Of a stretch of 64,000 bases of DNA, positions 1-10,500 are shown piece after piece (within the stretch, counting starts at the first letter, position 1; every line of letters begins with the position of its first letter). The notes under the pieces are model-generated. The model searched no databases. It was not told the DNA's origin and was given only the letters and a program-made list of their open reading frames with translations. Source of the DNA: Symsagittifera roscoffensis (lineage: Eukaryota; Xenacoelomorpha; Acoela; Convolutidae); assembly GCF_963678635.1 (NCBI RefSeq), contig NC_087071.1:9843842-9907841 (forward strand), written 5' to 3'. Position numbers and translations under genes: made by a program.

Positions 1-945
1 TCATTAAGGCTAAAAAGTTCACACTTTTCAGGTCGTCAAGGACACAGCAAACGAGTAATGGGAAAAAGGATGAAGAGACAAAGAACGTTCTCATCATTTT
101 CTTCGTCGGACGAACTTCTGGTCCCAAAGGCTCAAGCGCAACAGAGGCAATTGTCAGCTTCAACAAAACTGGCAGTGCCGGCGGTTCCTCTACGAGGAAA
201 GTTTCGGGCAATTGCTCCCAGCGCAAATAGAACCACCACCCCAATACAGATTCCAAGACCCCCAATCCCGGTAGTGGATCTAACAAGATCGTTGTCGAGT
301 TCAGGAGGCGTAATCAATTCTCCTGTGGCGACTTCTTCTCCAATCGACAAACCTTCAAGATGGAAAGCCGTCCCAATTTCAATCAAGATCGACAACAAGA
401 GGTCCTTTAAGACCAGGAGAGTCATTATACAACCGGGAGTAGAAGTTGTCTCAGATGCAGCTTGATTAGTGCCGGTGTCCTCAGAAGACGACCAGGTGGC
501 AAAATCTAACGTCACCCCACGGTCCTGCCCACTGACTGTAGTAAAAAAACGGATTCCAGACCTAACAAGTCGGCAGATACCCCGCAGAAGATAACTTCTG
601 ACCCTACAGCAGAACAAGACGGGAACGAGTCATCTTCTTCGAAAACCTCAGGTCGCAGTAGGAGACATACACATTTTCATGGCACCCCCATTCACCATGC
701 GGTTAAAGAAGTATCAGAAGCGTGAACGCCAGGATTTTCCGATGGGTTAACGGTCCCAGTGTCGGAGGCTGAGTTGTCTTCGTCTCCATCTCCAAGAAGA
801 AGAATGAAAATCTTTCAAAAGAACAAAATACAACCTCAGAAGTCGGACGACTAAGTTAAACTCAAGCATTTCAAATTTTATCTAAACTCATTTTTGATTT
901 GTTTATAATTTTTGTTGATCAGAAATTTTTTTGAAAGGGGGGAAG
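1..945 (+). pseudogene. Decayed 3' end of Ty3/gypsy polyprotein gene with polypurine tract
   Basis: The stretch keeps an open frame at 58-465 (135 codons, basic and Ser/Pro-rich) followed by several stops and frame changes. Near its end, about 820-860, one frame reads KRTKYNLRSRTTK; a YNLRxR motif close to the C-terminus is common in gypsy-type polyproteins. A polypurine tract (aaaggggggaag, 934-945) directly precedes a TGTGG LTR start, which is the expected order at the 3' end of an LTR element. Protease, reverse transcriptase and integrase would lie left of the window. What is seen: PPT, LTR, YNLRSR. Inferred: gypsy class and non-functionality. This segment has no mirror copy in the window because the right arm runs off the end before reaching it. 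Confidence 0.6.
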
Positions 946-1217
946 TGTGGTACAGCGTGGGTGCCGCCCCTTATGAAAATGCAATTGAGTTGTTGTGTTG
1001 ATCCTAAAGGTCAAAGTGTTAGTTGCTAGAATGAGTGAGGTTGGTGTTGTTGATGTCAAGGTCGGTACTAGACGACCGTGTTAATGATCTGATGTATATA
1101 AATAAATCACTCTCAAGTGATATGGTGAAAGATACAAATATCCTAACGTTCTTTATTTCATTTCACATTTTATACAATTGGTTTTACAAACTAAGAGTCT
1201 GTCGTTGTTATTCCACA
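946..1217 (+). mobile_element. 3' LTR of a gypsy-like retrotransposon
   Basis: This 272-bp stretch starts TGTGGTACAGCG directly after a polypurine tract and ends ..TTCCACA, matching the TG..CA ends of LTRs. It contains TATATAAATAAA at about 1095-1106, a plausible promoter TATA box and also an AATAAA polyadenylation signal. The 5' LTR lies outside the window, so neither LTR identity nor the target duplication can be checked. The exact 3' end is an inference from the CA dinucleotide. Confidence 0.6.
1095..1101 (+). promoter_or_regulatory. TATA box inside the LTR
   Basis: TATATAA lies about 150 bp into the LTR, overlapping an AATAAA. Position and sequence suit the U3/R promoter of a retrotransposon. 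Inference from sequence only. Confidence 0.35.
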
Positions 1218-3067
1218 GCGCTGAAAAAGCTCTGGTTTGAGCTGCTTTGAGCTGGTTTTTTTCAAAACATCTCTGGTGCTCTGCCCTTCTGTAAGCAAAT
1301 TAGCCCCATTATGATGTCAAAGCCATAAACGCAAAATAGATGAAATCATTTCAGAATCACAACATAATTTATTTCAAAAAAACAATTGACTGTATTTTAC
1401 ATTTTCGACCTCTATGTGCTTTTTTTACGGCCTCTATCTGTATTGCATGTTAGTCTTTTATGTGTTTTTATTCACGCCCTGTGTTTTTCAATTATCATCT
1501 CCGATATTTCGGCAATACTTATGAGTTTAAATCGAAAAAGGGGAATTTTTTTGAAAGTAAAAGTATGCCTGCATGTCTCTCTGTTAGCCAACGGATATGA
1601 AATGAAATCCTGACCAGTGGCGAAATTTATTAAAAACTGTAGACTAGTTATAACCATCACTGACTAAAGGTTGTTTTTACTAAACAGGAAGCGGTATTAA
1701 TAGACCTCAAATAGCTACTTGTGCATTTTACATTGAAGGAACAAACCATAGTCGTCGTCAATTTTTCTGGTCTGGTGCAATTATTTTTTATTATTTTTAC
1801 GTCATACTTTTTCAAAAAGATACAACAAGTTTCCAGTATTTCAACTTTACATGCATTTTTGTTACATGTATCTGAAAACTTAGCACTAAAATTAGAGAAA
1901 ATTAATTAGCTGTCTGTATTTTATAATAAAAATGTTGAAGGTTTTGTGCGCTATAGCTGCCGCGTTAATACTGAAGTCATTTGAAATTCAAATTCCCATT
2001 TACTGAATAAATTATCAATCAATAATTCATTTGTCTTCTCCAAGAGAGAAAGTCTTTTTTAGCTTATTTATTCCACATATGTCTGACCTGTCTTTCAAAG
2101 TGACAAAACTTAGAGGAAAAAAATGGAAAAGCAGAAAAGAATCGATTTTCAATCATTTGGGTTCCATTCGTGCTTGCTTTTATCTTTCCCTGGAGTATTT
2201 TTTCAGCGCTGCTTTTGACTTTTGCTGTCTAAATTACCACAACGTGCGAAATCGTAAAAACCAACGATAATAAATATCCGGTCTGGTTAACAAAAAAAAA
2301 CGTGATAACTTGTGCGCTGTAAAAAAAACATACATAGCATTATCTCTATTTTCAGTCCACTTTTCTTGAAGTCCAGGAGGTGAAAAACTTATCAAGTTAC
2401 ACAATCAATTACTTTAGTTACACAATCAATTACAGTAATTGCATCATACCAACTTTTCCTTCAAATGTTTAAACACATCTGATTGAAGAAAGCCAGCTCC
2501 AATTCTTTTTGCCCAAAAATTGCTGGATCTTGAGTCCCTGTCTTTAATTATAATGCCCTTATGAGTCCATTTATGCGATTTTACCCATTTTGTAGCATCG
2601 ATTTCTTCAAATCTAATCATAAAATTAAGAACGATGTTCCTCGGCACTTAACCAGTTACATTACCCAAATTTTACCCTGCTTCGCTCTGCCCCTCTACTT
2701 TTAAACTTGACTTATGTCAACTTATTGTGAAATTTTTTCTTCGCATAAAACTTGGATATAAATACCTCGGTACAATTTTTTTGAAGAGAGCTTTTTCGAA
2801 ATAAATTTTTTTTTTCAAAACAAAAAATATATATTTTTCTTACAAACAGAATTAAATTTTTCCTGCGTTTTAACGTCTTATAAAAATAAAATAAATTTCA
2901 GTTTCTGTTCAGTTCAAAATAATTCGATTCTGTTCGAGGTAAATTCAATCAGATAAAAAAAACTGTGAATAGAAATAGTCCTTCCAAATATTTCAAAATG
3001 ATTCTTCTGCGACGAACGTTATTTTGATACCGAAAACGATTTTCAATTAAATTGAAACTATCTAATT
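1218..3067. other. AT-rich stretch without recognised gene
   Basis: I see only short chance frames here. A 16-bp word (ttacacaatcaattac) occurs twice in close succession at about 2396-2432. The last 100-200 bp before 3068 would contain the 5' UTR or promoter of the receptor exon, but I see no distinctive core promoter. Confidence 0.5.
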
Positions 3068-3307
3068 ATGCAATCCTTAATCTTTGGCCATCTATTATTA
3101 TCATTAATTATCACGACGATTATATTAATCAATATAAATGTTGGTGACGAAGAGACAATTGACTCAAACTGCAACGAAGATGAAATCAGATTCACTCTTG
3201 GTCAGAAATTAAGGGAAAAATACAGTCTTCTAAACCAGCCGGCTATCGATCCAGATGATCCAGTGGTTATTTACTATGATGTGGCATTGCGACAACTCTT
3301 TAGAGTG
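3068..3307 (+). CDS. nAChR-like Cys-loop channel subunit, exon 1 (left copy): signal peptide and N-terminal helix
   Basis: The frame opens with ATG and encodes 80 residues. A hydrophobic signal peptide covers about residues 1-26 (HLLLSLIITTIILININVG), then an N-terminal segment ends YYDVALRQLFRV, which fits the pre-loop region of nAChR subunits (LxxNYNxxxRPV..DxVxVxxxxxLxQxIxV). The exon ends in phase 0 at GTG followed by gtaaga, a good donor. In nAChR genes a phase-0 junction here is followed by a 45-bp exon, and exactly that exon is found at 5821. The mirror copy of exon 1 would lie about 2.4 kb beyond the right end of the window, so this is the only view of the gene's start. The initiator Met is chosen because it opens the signal peptide. 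Confidence 0.8.
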
Positions 3308-4479
3308 GTAAGAACGAAATTTCGCATTTTTTCAAATTTACTTGTGAGAAATTTTTGAACGATGAACGTCTATTGCACACAAGAACGATGAACGTCTATT
3401 GCACACGAAACATACAGTTGTGTTTATAAACTATTAAAATTGATTTTTATTAGTTCAGAAAAATGGTAACTTTTGATTACAGAACACTCAAATTTTCCCG
3501 ATTTATGTTCCAACCGCCTCGACAAATTTTGCGTATGTTTCGAACCTACTACATTTTTCTCGACAAAAAGAAGTGCTCGAGTTTGCTCAATGCCCAACCA
3601 GCTGTGTTTCGACGGTTCAGTACAAAAGTGCGGAGTAACATAAGAATAAAGCTAAAATTGATAGTAATTAAGGGTTTCCAGTAGAAGTCCACATTCATCA
3701 AATTATTTTTTTAAATAAGTAATCATCTTTAAAAAACAGTCTAGAATATGGTCATTAGACAAACGATGACTGTTTTCAGACGTCGTTGAGCGCTAAAAAG
3801 AACAAGAAAAACTACTGCATATGGTGGTATAGTACCACTGGTATAACTCTTACTCAGTTTTGTAAACAATTGATATGAAAAAAATATATATTTCTCAGAA
3901 ATTTGAAAAATTTTAATTTGAATGAAAATATTTAAAAAAAACTATATGAAAAGATAAGGAAAACGTAGTCCCCAAAAACTTTGAGAGAAATGTTAGTTTA
4001 TTTGTGTTTTTATTCACAGCAGTTCAAAAAAGTAAGAAAAAGCTTTGTAAGACAGTTGTAGAAATTCCAATTTCAAGTAACCGTCGAAACTTATTGTGGT
4101 GTTTTTTTTCAAAATTGATCGCTAAATTTTGTGCTCTTACCTGCTTATTTTGATGTTTGAATTAGTTATCTGTTGTTATTTTTTTCTGAGTAATTTCACT
4201 TCGAGTAATTTTATACAAAAATTTTATAAGTTTAGCTCAAAAATTTCATAGTTCAAAATAGTTGACTCGTTGTTCTTCTCATTTCTTTCAGTGAAGATAA
4301 CTGTTTTAATTTTATTTAATTACAACGACAATTTATTTTTGTTCAAACAGCCTTTTGCGATTGTCAAAAAATGTTTAAAATTTTTTAACGGTATTTTTTT
4401 CAAATTGAGTTCAATAATTGTATCTTTCGGATAGAGAGATAATCGCTTGTTGAATTAGCTAAATTTTTGAAATATTTGG

Positions 4480-4935
4480 GAAATATAAGCAGATTATTAA
4501 GGCTACCATTGTTTGCTATTATTTTACATTTATGGAAAAATGGTACACATACGTTTTCCACGCCATTCTTTTTTGCTCAAAAGATTTATGATTAAGTGAG
4601 TTTTCACATATGGAAATTGTATGTCTAGGTTTTTTCATAAACAGAAAACTTTTACCATTTAAATGTTTCTTTTATTTTATATCGAATATATATGGGTGAT
4701 ATAAGCAGATTATCAGGGCTACCGTTGTTTGCCATTATTCAAAGTTTAAGGAAAAAGCACCATGAGTTTGACATGGTTAAAAGCTTTAAACATTTTAAAA
4801 TCATCTTTCCCCGGCTTCCCAGGTTGTCCGAAAATGCTAGACATAAGTTTTCCATGCAATTCCTTTTTGCTCAAAAGATTCAAGATTAAGTGATTTTTCG
4901 TATTTGAAATTGTAGGTCTAGGTTTTTTCTTAAAC
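4480..4935 (+). repeat. Diverged direct repeat pair, spacing about 210 bp
   Basis: Two units share ataagcagattat(t/c)a, gctacc(a/g)ttgtttgc, ttttttgctcaaaagatt and gtctaggttttttc in the same order: about 4485-4645 and 4697-4935. The second unit has extra sequence in the middle. Looks like an old tandem duplication. Confidence 0.6.
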
Positions 4936-5174
4936 AAAAAATTTTTACTTCAATTAATTTCTGATCAAATATTTCAGGTTGTTTTTATACGCAAATAACA
5001 AAGACCTTGTTTTACTCGAAACTTGAGTCACCAAAAGTTAGACGAACTTGCATTCAAAATCCAAAAGAAGCGAGCAGAAATGTCTTAATGTTGTCTGACA
5101 AAACTGATATAATGAAAATATCAAACTATTCCAAATTGGCAATAACTTTTGCATAACGTTTTTTTTACAAAATT

Positions 5175-5258
5175 AGTTTTGAAAATTCCCGCCCCATAAA
5201 AGTTTTTTTTGTTCAACCAGAACAAAAAAACTTTTATGGGGCGGGAATTTTCAAAACT
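5175..5258. repeat. Near-perfect 38-bp-arm hairpin
   Basis: The left arm 5175-5213 is the reverse complement of 5221-5258, with one base difference in a T/A run and a loop of about 7 bases (caaccag). The arms contain a GC-rich core (cccgcccc/ggggcggg) in otherwise AT-rich DNA. This could be a small fold-back element or a recent inverted duplication. Confidence 0.85.
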
Positions 5259-5820
5259 ACTTGAAAAACTTTTGTTGTCTTCATCAAAAAAATGGTTGTC
5301 AAACAATTTCCAAATAAAGAAATTGTAAGCGTTCTTTTTTAAAACAAAACAGTCTTCTTTTTTATTAATGACGAAACATCGTCTTTTATATCGAAAAAAG
5401 AAAAAGTTCTATGATAATTCGATGACATCATTTCATCGAAATGTATGAAGCTTTTCTGACCAAAAATTTTTAGACTTAGTTTTAAGAATTGTATGACTAG
5501 CATTTTTGGTCTGTGAGAGTAAATTGGGCTAGTACAAAAATGTAGAAAAAAACTGTTAGTATAAAAGTCTTCAAAAAAACGCGCTCCCCGAAATACGCAA
5601 GTTGGGATAAAAATTTACGAAATTTTTTTTTCTTAAATAAAGGTCGACAATATTCTCGAAATTATTTTGAAAGTCCATTGACAAAATCCTAGAACCTCAC
5701 TCTGATAACAAAATTCAAATTTTCCCGGAATATTTTTACAAGTTTCATAGAATACTTCGGGGAATTTATAACGTGTAATTTTAGAAGTCAATGCATAACC
5801 CAGAATTTGGATTGTTTCAG

Positions 5821-5865
5821 GATGAGAAACATCAAGTCCTCTCACTGCTTCTCTGGGAACGATCG
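5821..5865 (+). CDS. nAChR-like subunit, exon 2 (left copy), 45 bp
   Basis: Between tttcag and gtaagt lies a 45-bp phase 0-0 exon reading DEKHQVLSLLLWERS. This matches the conserved short exon of nAChR genes (DEKNQ(V/I)LTTNxWxxx) in length, phase and residues, including the Trp that is conserved just before loop D. The mirror exon at 63716-63672 is identical. A minus-strand open frame over this region is only a shadow of it. The exon continues the frame of exon 1 and is followed 460 bp later by exon 3. Confidence 0.9.
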
Positions 5866-6325
5866 GTAAGTCCTCATAGTTTTCCAACCCTAACCCCCAC
5901 TTTTCAGTTTTTCCAACTTCTTAGTTGTTTTTCGTGTTATTATAGCTAAACGCGTGATCTTACGATGTACGGCTCTCATCCTTTTATCATATAGCGACGA
6001 AGGCGTAGGAGAAGTTGGCATACGAGCTTGATACTTTTTTCTTTTCAAAGATATTTGCCCTTGAGTATTGTTTTTTTTTTGTTTATAACTGGGTCATTTT
6101 TTATAAATCTTTCAACAAGTAAATCAAGAAACGAGATACACTAATTCGAAATTGAATAATAGTCTTACTTTTCAAACTTATGAACACAGTGGTTTTATGC
6201 AACAAAATAAACAGAATAGTAAAGAAACAATTGAAAAAAATAGTGTTTAAAATGAATTTTTTGGTTAAAAACACCAAATTTTAGCATAAAATTCTTGAAA
6301 GCTCTAGAAGATTGTTCTGTTCTAG

Positions 6326-6435
6326 TCCTGGATTGACCCCAATCTGAAGTGGGACCCGCTGGACTTCTGCAACATCACTGAGATCCGGATGAAGGAGACA
6401 GAGGTGTGGGTACCAGACATCGTAATAACCAACAG
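6326..6435 (+). CDS. nAChR-like subunit, exon 3 (left copy), 110 bp: loops D and A
   Basis: A tctag acceptor and an aacag/gtaata donor bound a 110-bp exon, the canonical size of this nAChR exon. It starts in phase 0 and ends in phase 2. It encodes SWIDPNLKWDPLDF and, further on, EVWVPDIVITN, the WxDxxLxW and VWxPDI motifs of Cys-loop receptor extracellular domains. The mirror copy at 63157-63048 is identical at every base although the surrounding introns differ, suggesting selection on at least one copy or very recent separation. No exon 4 follows on the plus strand before the gap, so this left copy is incomplete. Confidence 0.95.
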
Positions 6436-7121
6436 GTAATAACCACCAATACCAGTAGTTGTAATAACCACCAATCTGTTTAACTATTTTTCCTCTTTCC
6501 AGAAGAGGGGGGGGGGGGGAGGCGATTCGTTATAATGTACAAAATTTACATATGCTCAACCAGTGACTTATTTCTTTATGGGGGGGGGGGCAAGTCGCTA
6601 CTAGGTACCTTTAAGGGGAGATGATAAATAAAAAGATCTTAGGTTAGTTCACATAAGTGCCAAAATTAATTCAAACGTTTCGGAAAACTTTTTCTTTAAA
6701 CAGTTTTAGCACAAGATACAAGAAAAAATTAATTGTCAAAGTTACACTAGATAATGAAATTTGCATCGGCACAAATTGCCAAGGCTAAATTATTTATGAT
6801 TTGAACAAAGGAAATTGTTTTTGAAATTCAACTAAATCATATTTTTACACATCAAAATTTACAAAACAATATATAATGATTATTTTATATTCAAAAGCAT
6901 GGACAAAGGATACTAACAGTTTATAAGAGTTTTTTCAGAAAGTATGCAAAAACAGAGCCAATTTTCAATCGAATCATGCAACAAAAATTGACAGAAGCGC
7001 TAAGTTATTTCATTCATTTTTTATTCTCTGAAATTCATCATTTTTTTAAAAATATTTCAGCGTTATCAAAGAAACCATCGGCAAAAAGTTGGGAATTGTT
7101 AAGCAATACATTGAATATTCT

Positions 7122-7496
7122 TTAAAGCATACAAGTTTCTTGAAATTTTTCAGCGCTGTCATAGAAGCGATCCGCAAAAATTTGGCTATTGTTGAGCAAC
7201 ACGTTGAACTTTTCAGACAGCTCGCGTTCGATCCGCGACCATGACAAAATATCCAAAATAGTTAAACAATTCGACGTTATAGTCAAACGTTTCACGCATT
7301 TTCTGCCGGAAATCCCTTTTAACCGCGGCTTTCCTCGATATTGTTCAGTGACGCTGATTAGTTTGTTCCCCCTCTGAAGGGTAATCCCGTCAGAGTTTTT
7401 TTCAATGCTCCAGAACCATTCATCGGTTTGAAATACAAGAAAAGCATGATAAAATACGTGTTTGGTAATTTGTACTGTTGTATGGGCTCTTTCCAA
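7122..7496 (-). pseudogene. FQTDxWxWSIEK-family gene remnant, C-terminal part (left arm)
   Basis: The minus-strand frame contains HVFYHAFLVFQTDEWFWSIE, then GITLQRGNK, and near its end LLNNSQIFADRFYD. The pattern H..F.VFxTDxWxWSIEK..xGIxxQR followed by NNxxxFA resembles LRAT/NlpC-P60-like proteins, in which a His strand is followed by a late NC-x-FA segment. That assignment is an inference, and the expected Cys is Ser here. Immediately upstream a WKEP motif is in another frame: relative to the copy at 42.8 kb one base is missing. A degenerate second unit of the LLNNSQ.FAD segment follows at about 7040-7110. Not expected to make a functional protein from this copy. Confidence 0.6.
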
Positions 7497-7513
7497 TTAA
7501 GATATAAATTTCA

Positions 7514-7592
7514 AATAGATATCGTTACAAACAGACGATGTACCCTGTCCGAAAATACTATCTGAGAAGGTCACCCGGATCTGAACTCATCT
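7514..7592 (+). repeat. Direct repeat flanking the asymmetric block, unit A (left arm)
   Basis: Aligns over about 75 bp with 12282-12365 at roughly two thirds identity (shared pieces agatan-cgt-acaa, cagac, gtaccct, gagaag, cac(c)cgga). The pair lies in direct orientation about 4.8 kb apart and could be decayed terminal repeats of an inserted element. Confidence 0.5.
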
Positions 7593-10500
7593 GGTGCGAC
7601 CAACGAGTCTCGATCAGACTCACAACTAACTTAGTTTTAGCAATCAGTAAACAAATCAAGAGAAAAAGATAACGTATCACCCGTATCAATAAATCTAATA
7701 AAGCCGAACCAACATTCAAGACGAACTTCCATCACAGAGTAACGAAAACTAAATCTGCTTCTCAAAGTGAAAAATAAGCAAAAACTACAAACAAATGACC
7801 AATAATTGTTTGTGCAGTCGAATCGAACAATACTAGCTTAACTAAAACAAACTCAGCCATAAAATTCAAAAAAAAGCCTGATAAAATTGAGTAATAAATT
7901 AAGGAAAAATTCAAAATTTTAAACATAATTTTATTTTAACCAATTTTAAACAAAATTTCAGTTTAACTCAAAGTTTCAAATCTGCAGTGAACTTCCTAAA
8001 CATTTTTTTTTTAAATTTATTCATTGAATCCAAAAAAAAAACAAAAAAACAAAAAAGAAAATAGTTAAAATCTATTTGTCAATGTTCATCAGCTTTCAAT
8101 GGTTTCTATAAATATTCAAAAAACGATAATAAATAACCTTTTCTAATAAATTTGTTATTCCATTTATTTTTCTATTCTGAAGAATAACTTAACATAAATT
8201 GCAAGATCATCAAGGCTTCTTCCTGGGTCTTTAATTTTAAAAAAGTAAACTTATTCAATTAACAAGATCATGAAGTCTTCTCATTGAATATGTCGCTTTT
8301 CAAGATTTTATAGTCTCTTAAAGGATCAAATCATCAATGCTCCTCCTTGGTGCTTTAATTATGAAAAAAATTTGAATTTGTTTTAAACCTAGATTATCAA
8401 GATTTTCTTAATCTTTTAAACTCCAACCTATCAAATCAACTCATCTTTTTAACTAAGTCTCTAATAGCCTATGGTGTTGATTCACTCTCAACCTTTTCTA
8501 TTACCCAGGGTTAATTGACAACTTTTTTTGTCGAAACTGACCATTAAAATTAAGCTAAACAGTGAAGAATTTTGGTTGCTCGTCGTCCTTTAGTTGATCC
8601 CTACATCTTGTTTGATGTAGAAGCTTAGAACACACCTTGAAAAAAAAAACTAACTAAAATAATTTTAACGAACTATAATACTTTTTAATTATACTTGGAC
8701 GCTATGGACTGATTTTACTATTCTGCAACCGTCGATCTATTATTGATCCAATTTTAGATAAAATAAATAATCTTTAAATGCAGAGAAAGCCTCCCAACCG
8801 AGTGTAGTTTAAATCATTCAAAAGAAACAATCTTCTCTCTCCCCAATGCGTCTTGTCACCACAAACATGCGACTCAAGGATTTAGGATAACAATCACAAG
8901 AGAATAAGGACTAAGTAAAAAAAATTAGAATAACTTACAATTGGCTTTTGAATCCATCTTTCATCCTAGCACTTAAAGCAAAACCAATTAAAGCAAACAA
9001 GCAAACAATAAATGTCCACAGTTGTCTCAATGAAAAACTCCGTTACGACCTTGTAGTAACACATCATAAACACAGATTTTGTATTATTACGTCGAAAATA
9101 TAGACAAAACAAAAAAGTTTTATTTACAAAAAAAACAAATTCCGAAAAATTGTTTTTAAAGAAAACGGACAGCAATTCCAAAATCATTTACTACAAGGAT
9201 ACGTGTACTTCAACAACCCAAAAAACCAAAAACAACACATGAAACAAAAAAAAGAGAAAAGACATTTTTCTGACACCGAAGTAAAAACAACATCATCCAT
9301 AAGAAGTATAATAAGAATAAAAAAACCTACAGCGAAAAACCAGTCCAATAAATAATTGGGCTCAACCCGAAAGACTCACCGAACATTATAAGTTAACAGT
9401 AAATACACTTCACAAAAAAATTATTCAGAAATCCGACAACAATTTTGAGGATGACTCTATTCTACGATTTGTCATACATCCAAATAGTGATCGATCACAA
9501 GGAAAAGTACTGTTTTTCTGCACCATCATTTCCTTCTATCATTTCCCAAGCCCTTGTCGTTACCCTTTCATCCAATTCTAGTTCTTACTACACTAAAGCT
9601 ACCCCACTTTTATCACCACTTTCGAACCCCCTTGAAGATACTCCCAGCCCTATTACTGACGACCAAGTTGAGCATGATTCAGATAATTTTAAACAACAAC
9701 CCAATATTCACAAAATAAACTCACCAATATCAATTCACCGATTAACTCAATTCGCTTCTGAATCAAATATCTTCTCTAGCAGTCATCCTCCACAGAGCTG
9801 CAAGCGTTCTAAACAAACGTTGACAGCAATTAAACATGGCTAGACATTTAGTCAGCCGCAAATCGACACACCGACTACAATGAAAGCGACCAAACACAGC
9901 ACATAAACACGCATGAATTTTTACTTCACTCCATCCCATGCTTCCTACAAAATAGCTTCAACAATAAAAAAACTAAAAGCCAACGCGACTTTTTTGTTAA
10001 CAAAAAAAGCTTAATACACACTCTTCCGTGTCTTAGCTTTTAAAAATTACTAACCCCATTGTTATTCCGATGAAAAAGTATGACGATGAAAGTCTACACG
10101 CCAACAAGATTTGACAACTAACTTCCACAATTCATCTCGAAGAAATCAACAATTTTATCACAAATACTCAATCACCGCATTTCAAGGAAATTTAATCATT
10201 TCCTTATCGCTTATTAAGATCACAATTTTAACAGATACTTGGAAGACTCACCACACAACACTGGTGCCGAATCTAACCCACAATTAACATCAAATTTTTT
10301 CAACAAGACAGACCACATATTTGACCTCCACCATACAGATCACGTCATTGATCAGGCATTCAAAAACACAAAAGCTTGCGAACGCTGTTTTAGCCGCCTT
10401 GAAAAAATTTAATTAACCTGAAGTTTTTGAACACCCAAAAAATTGATTTATATTCAGTAGAACCAAAAACATCAATCGCATACTAGTCAAACTCATTTTA

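Larger units (their letters stand above)
3308..5820 (+). other. Intron 1 of the left receptor copy, with local repeats
   Basis: AT-rich DNA between a gtaaga donor and a tttcag acceptor. It contains a 23-bp word repeated at 3360-3405 (gaacgatgaacgtctattgc), a diverged direct repeat pair (about 4480-4650 and 4690-4935) and a long perfect hairpin (5175-5258). No coding potential is recognised. Confidence 0.6.

Noticed and set aside
132-617. 161-codon minus-strand frame opposite the gypsy remnant
   Set aside because: It is antisense to the plus-strand frame that leads to YNLRSR, the polypurine tract and the LTR; no motif of its own.
3781-3842. Candidate receptor exon with KKNKKNYCIWW after a ttttcag acceptor
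   Set aside because: Its donors give the wrong phase for exon 3, and the true 45-bp exon was found at 5821-5865.
5633-5887. 84-codon minus-strand frame (and its mirror at 63623-63820) conserved in both arms
   Set aside because: It lies across receptor exon 2 on the opposite strand; the conservation is explained by the 45-bp exon and the arm duplication.
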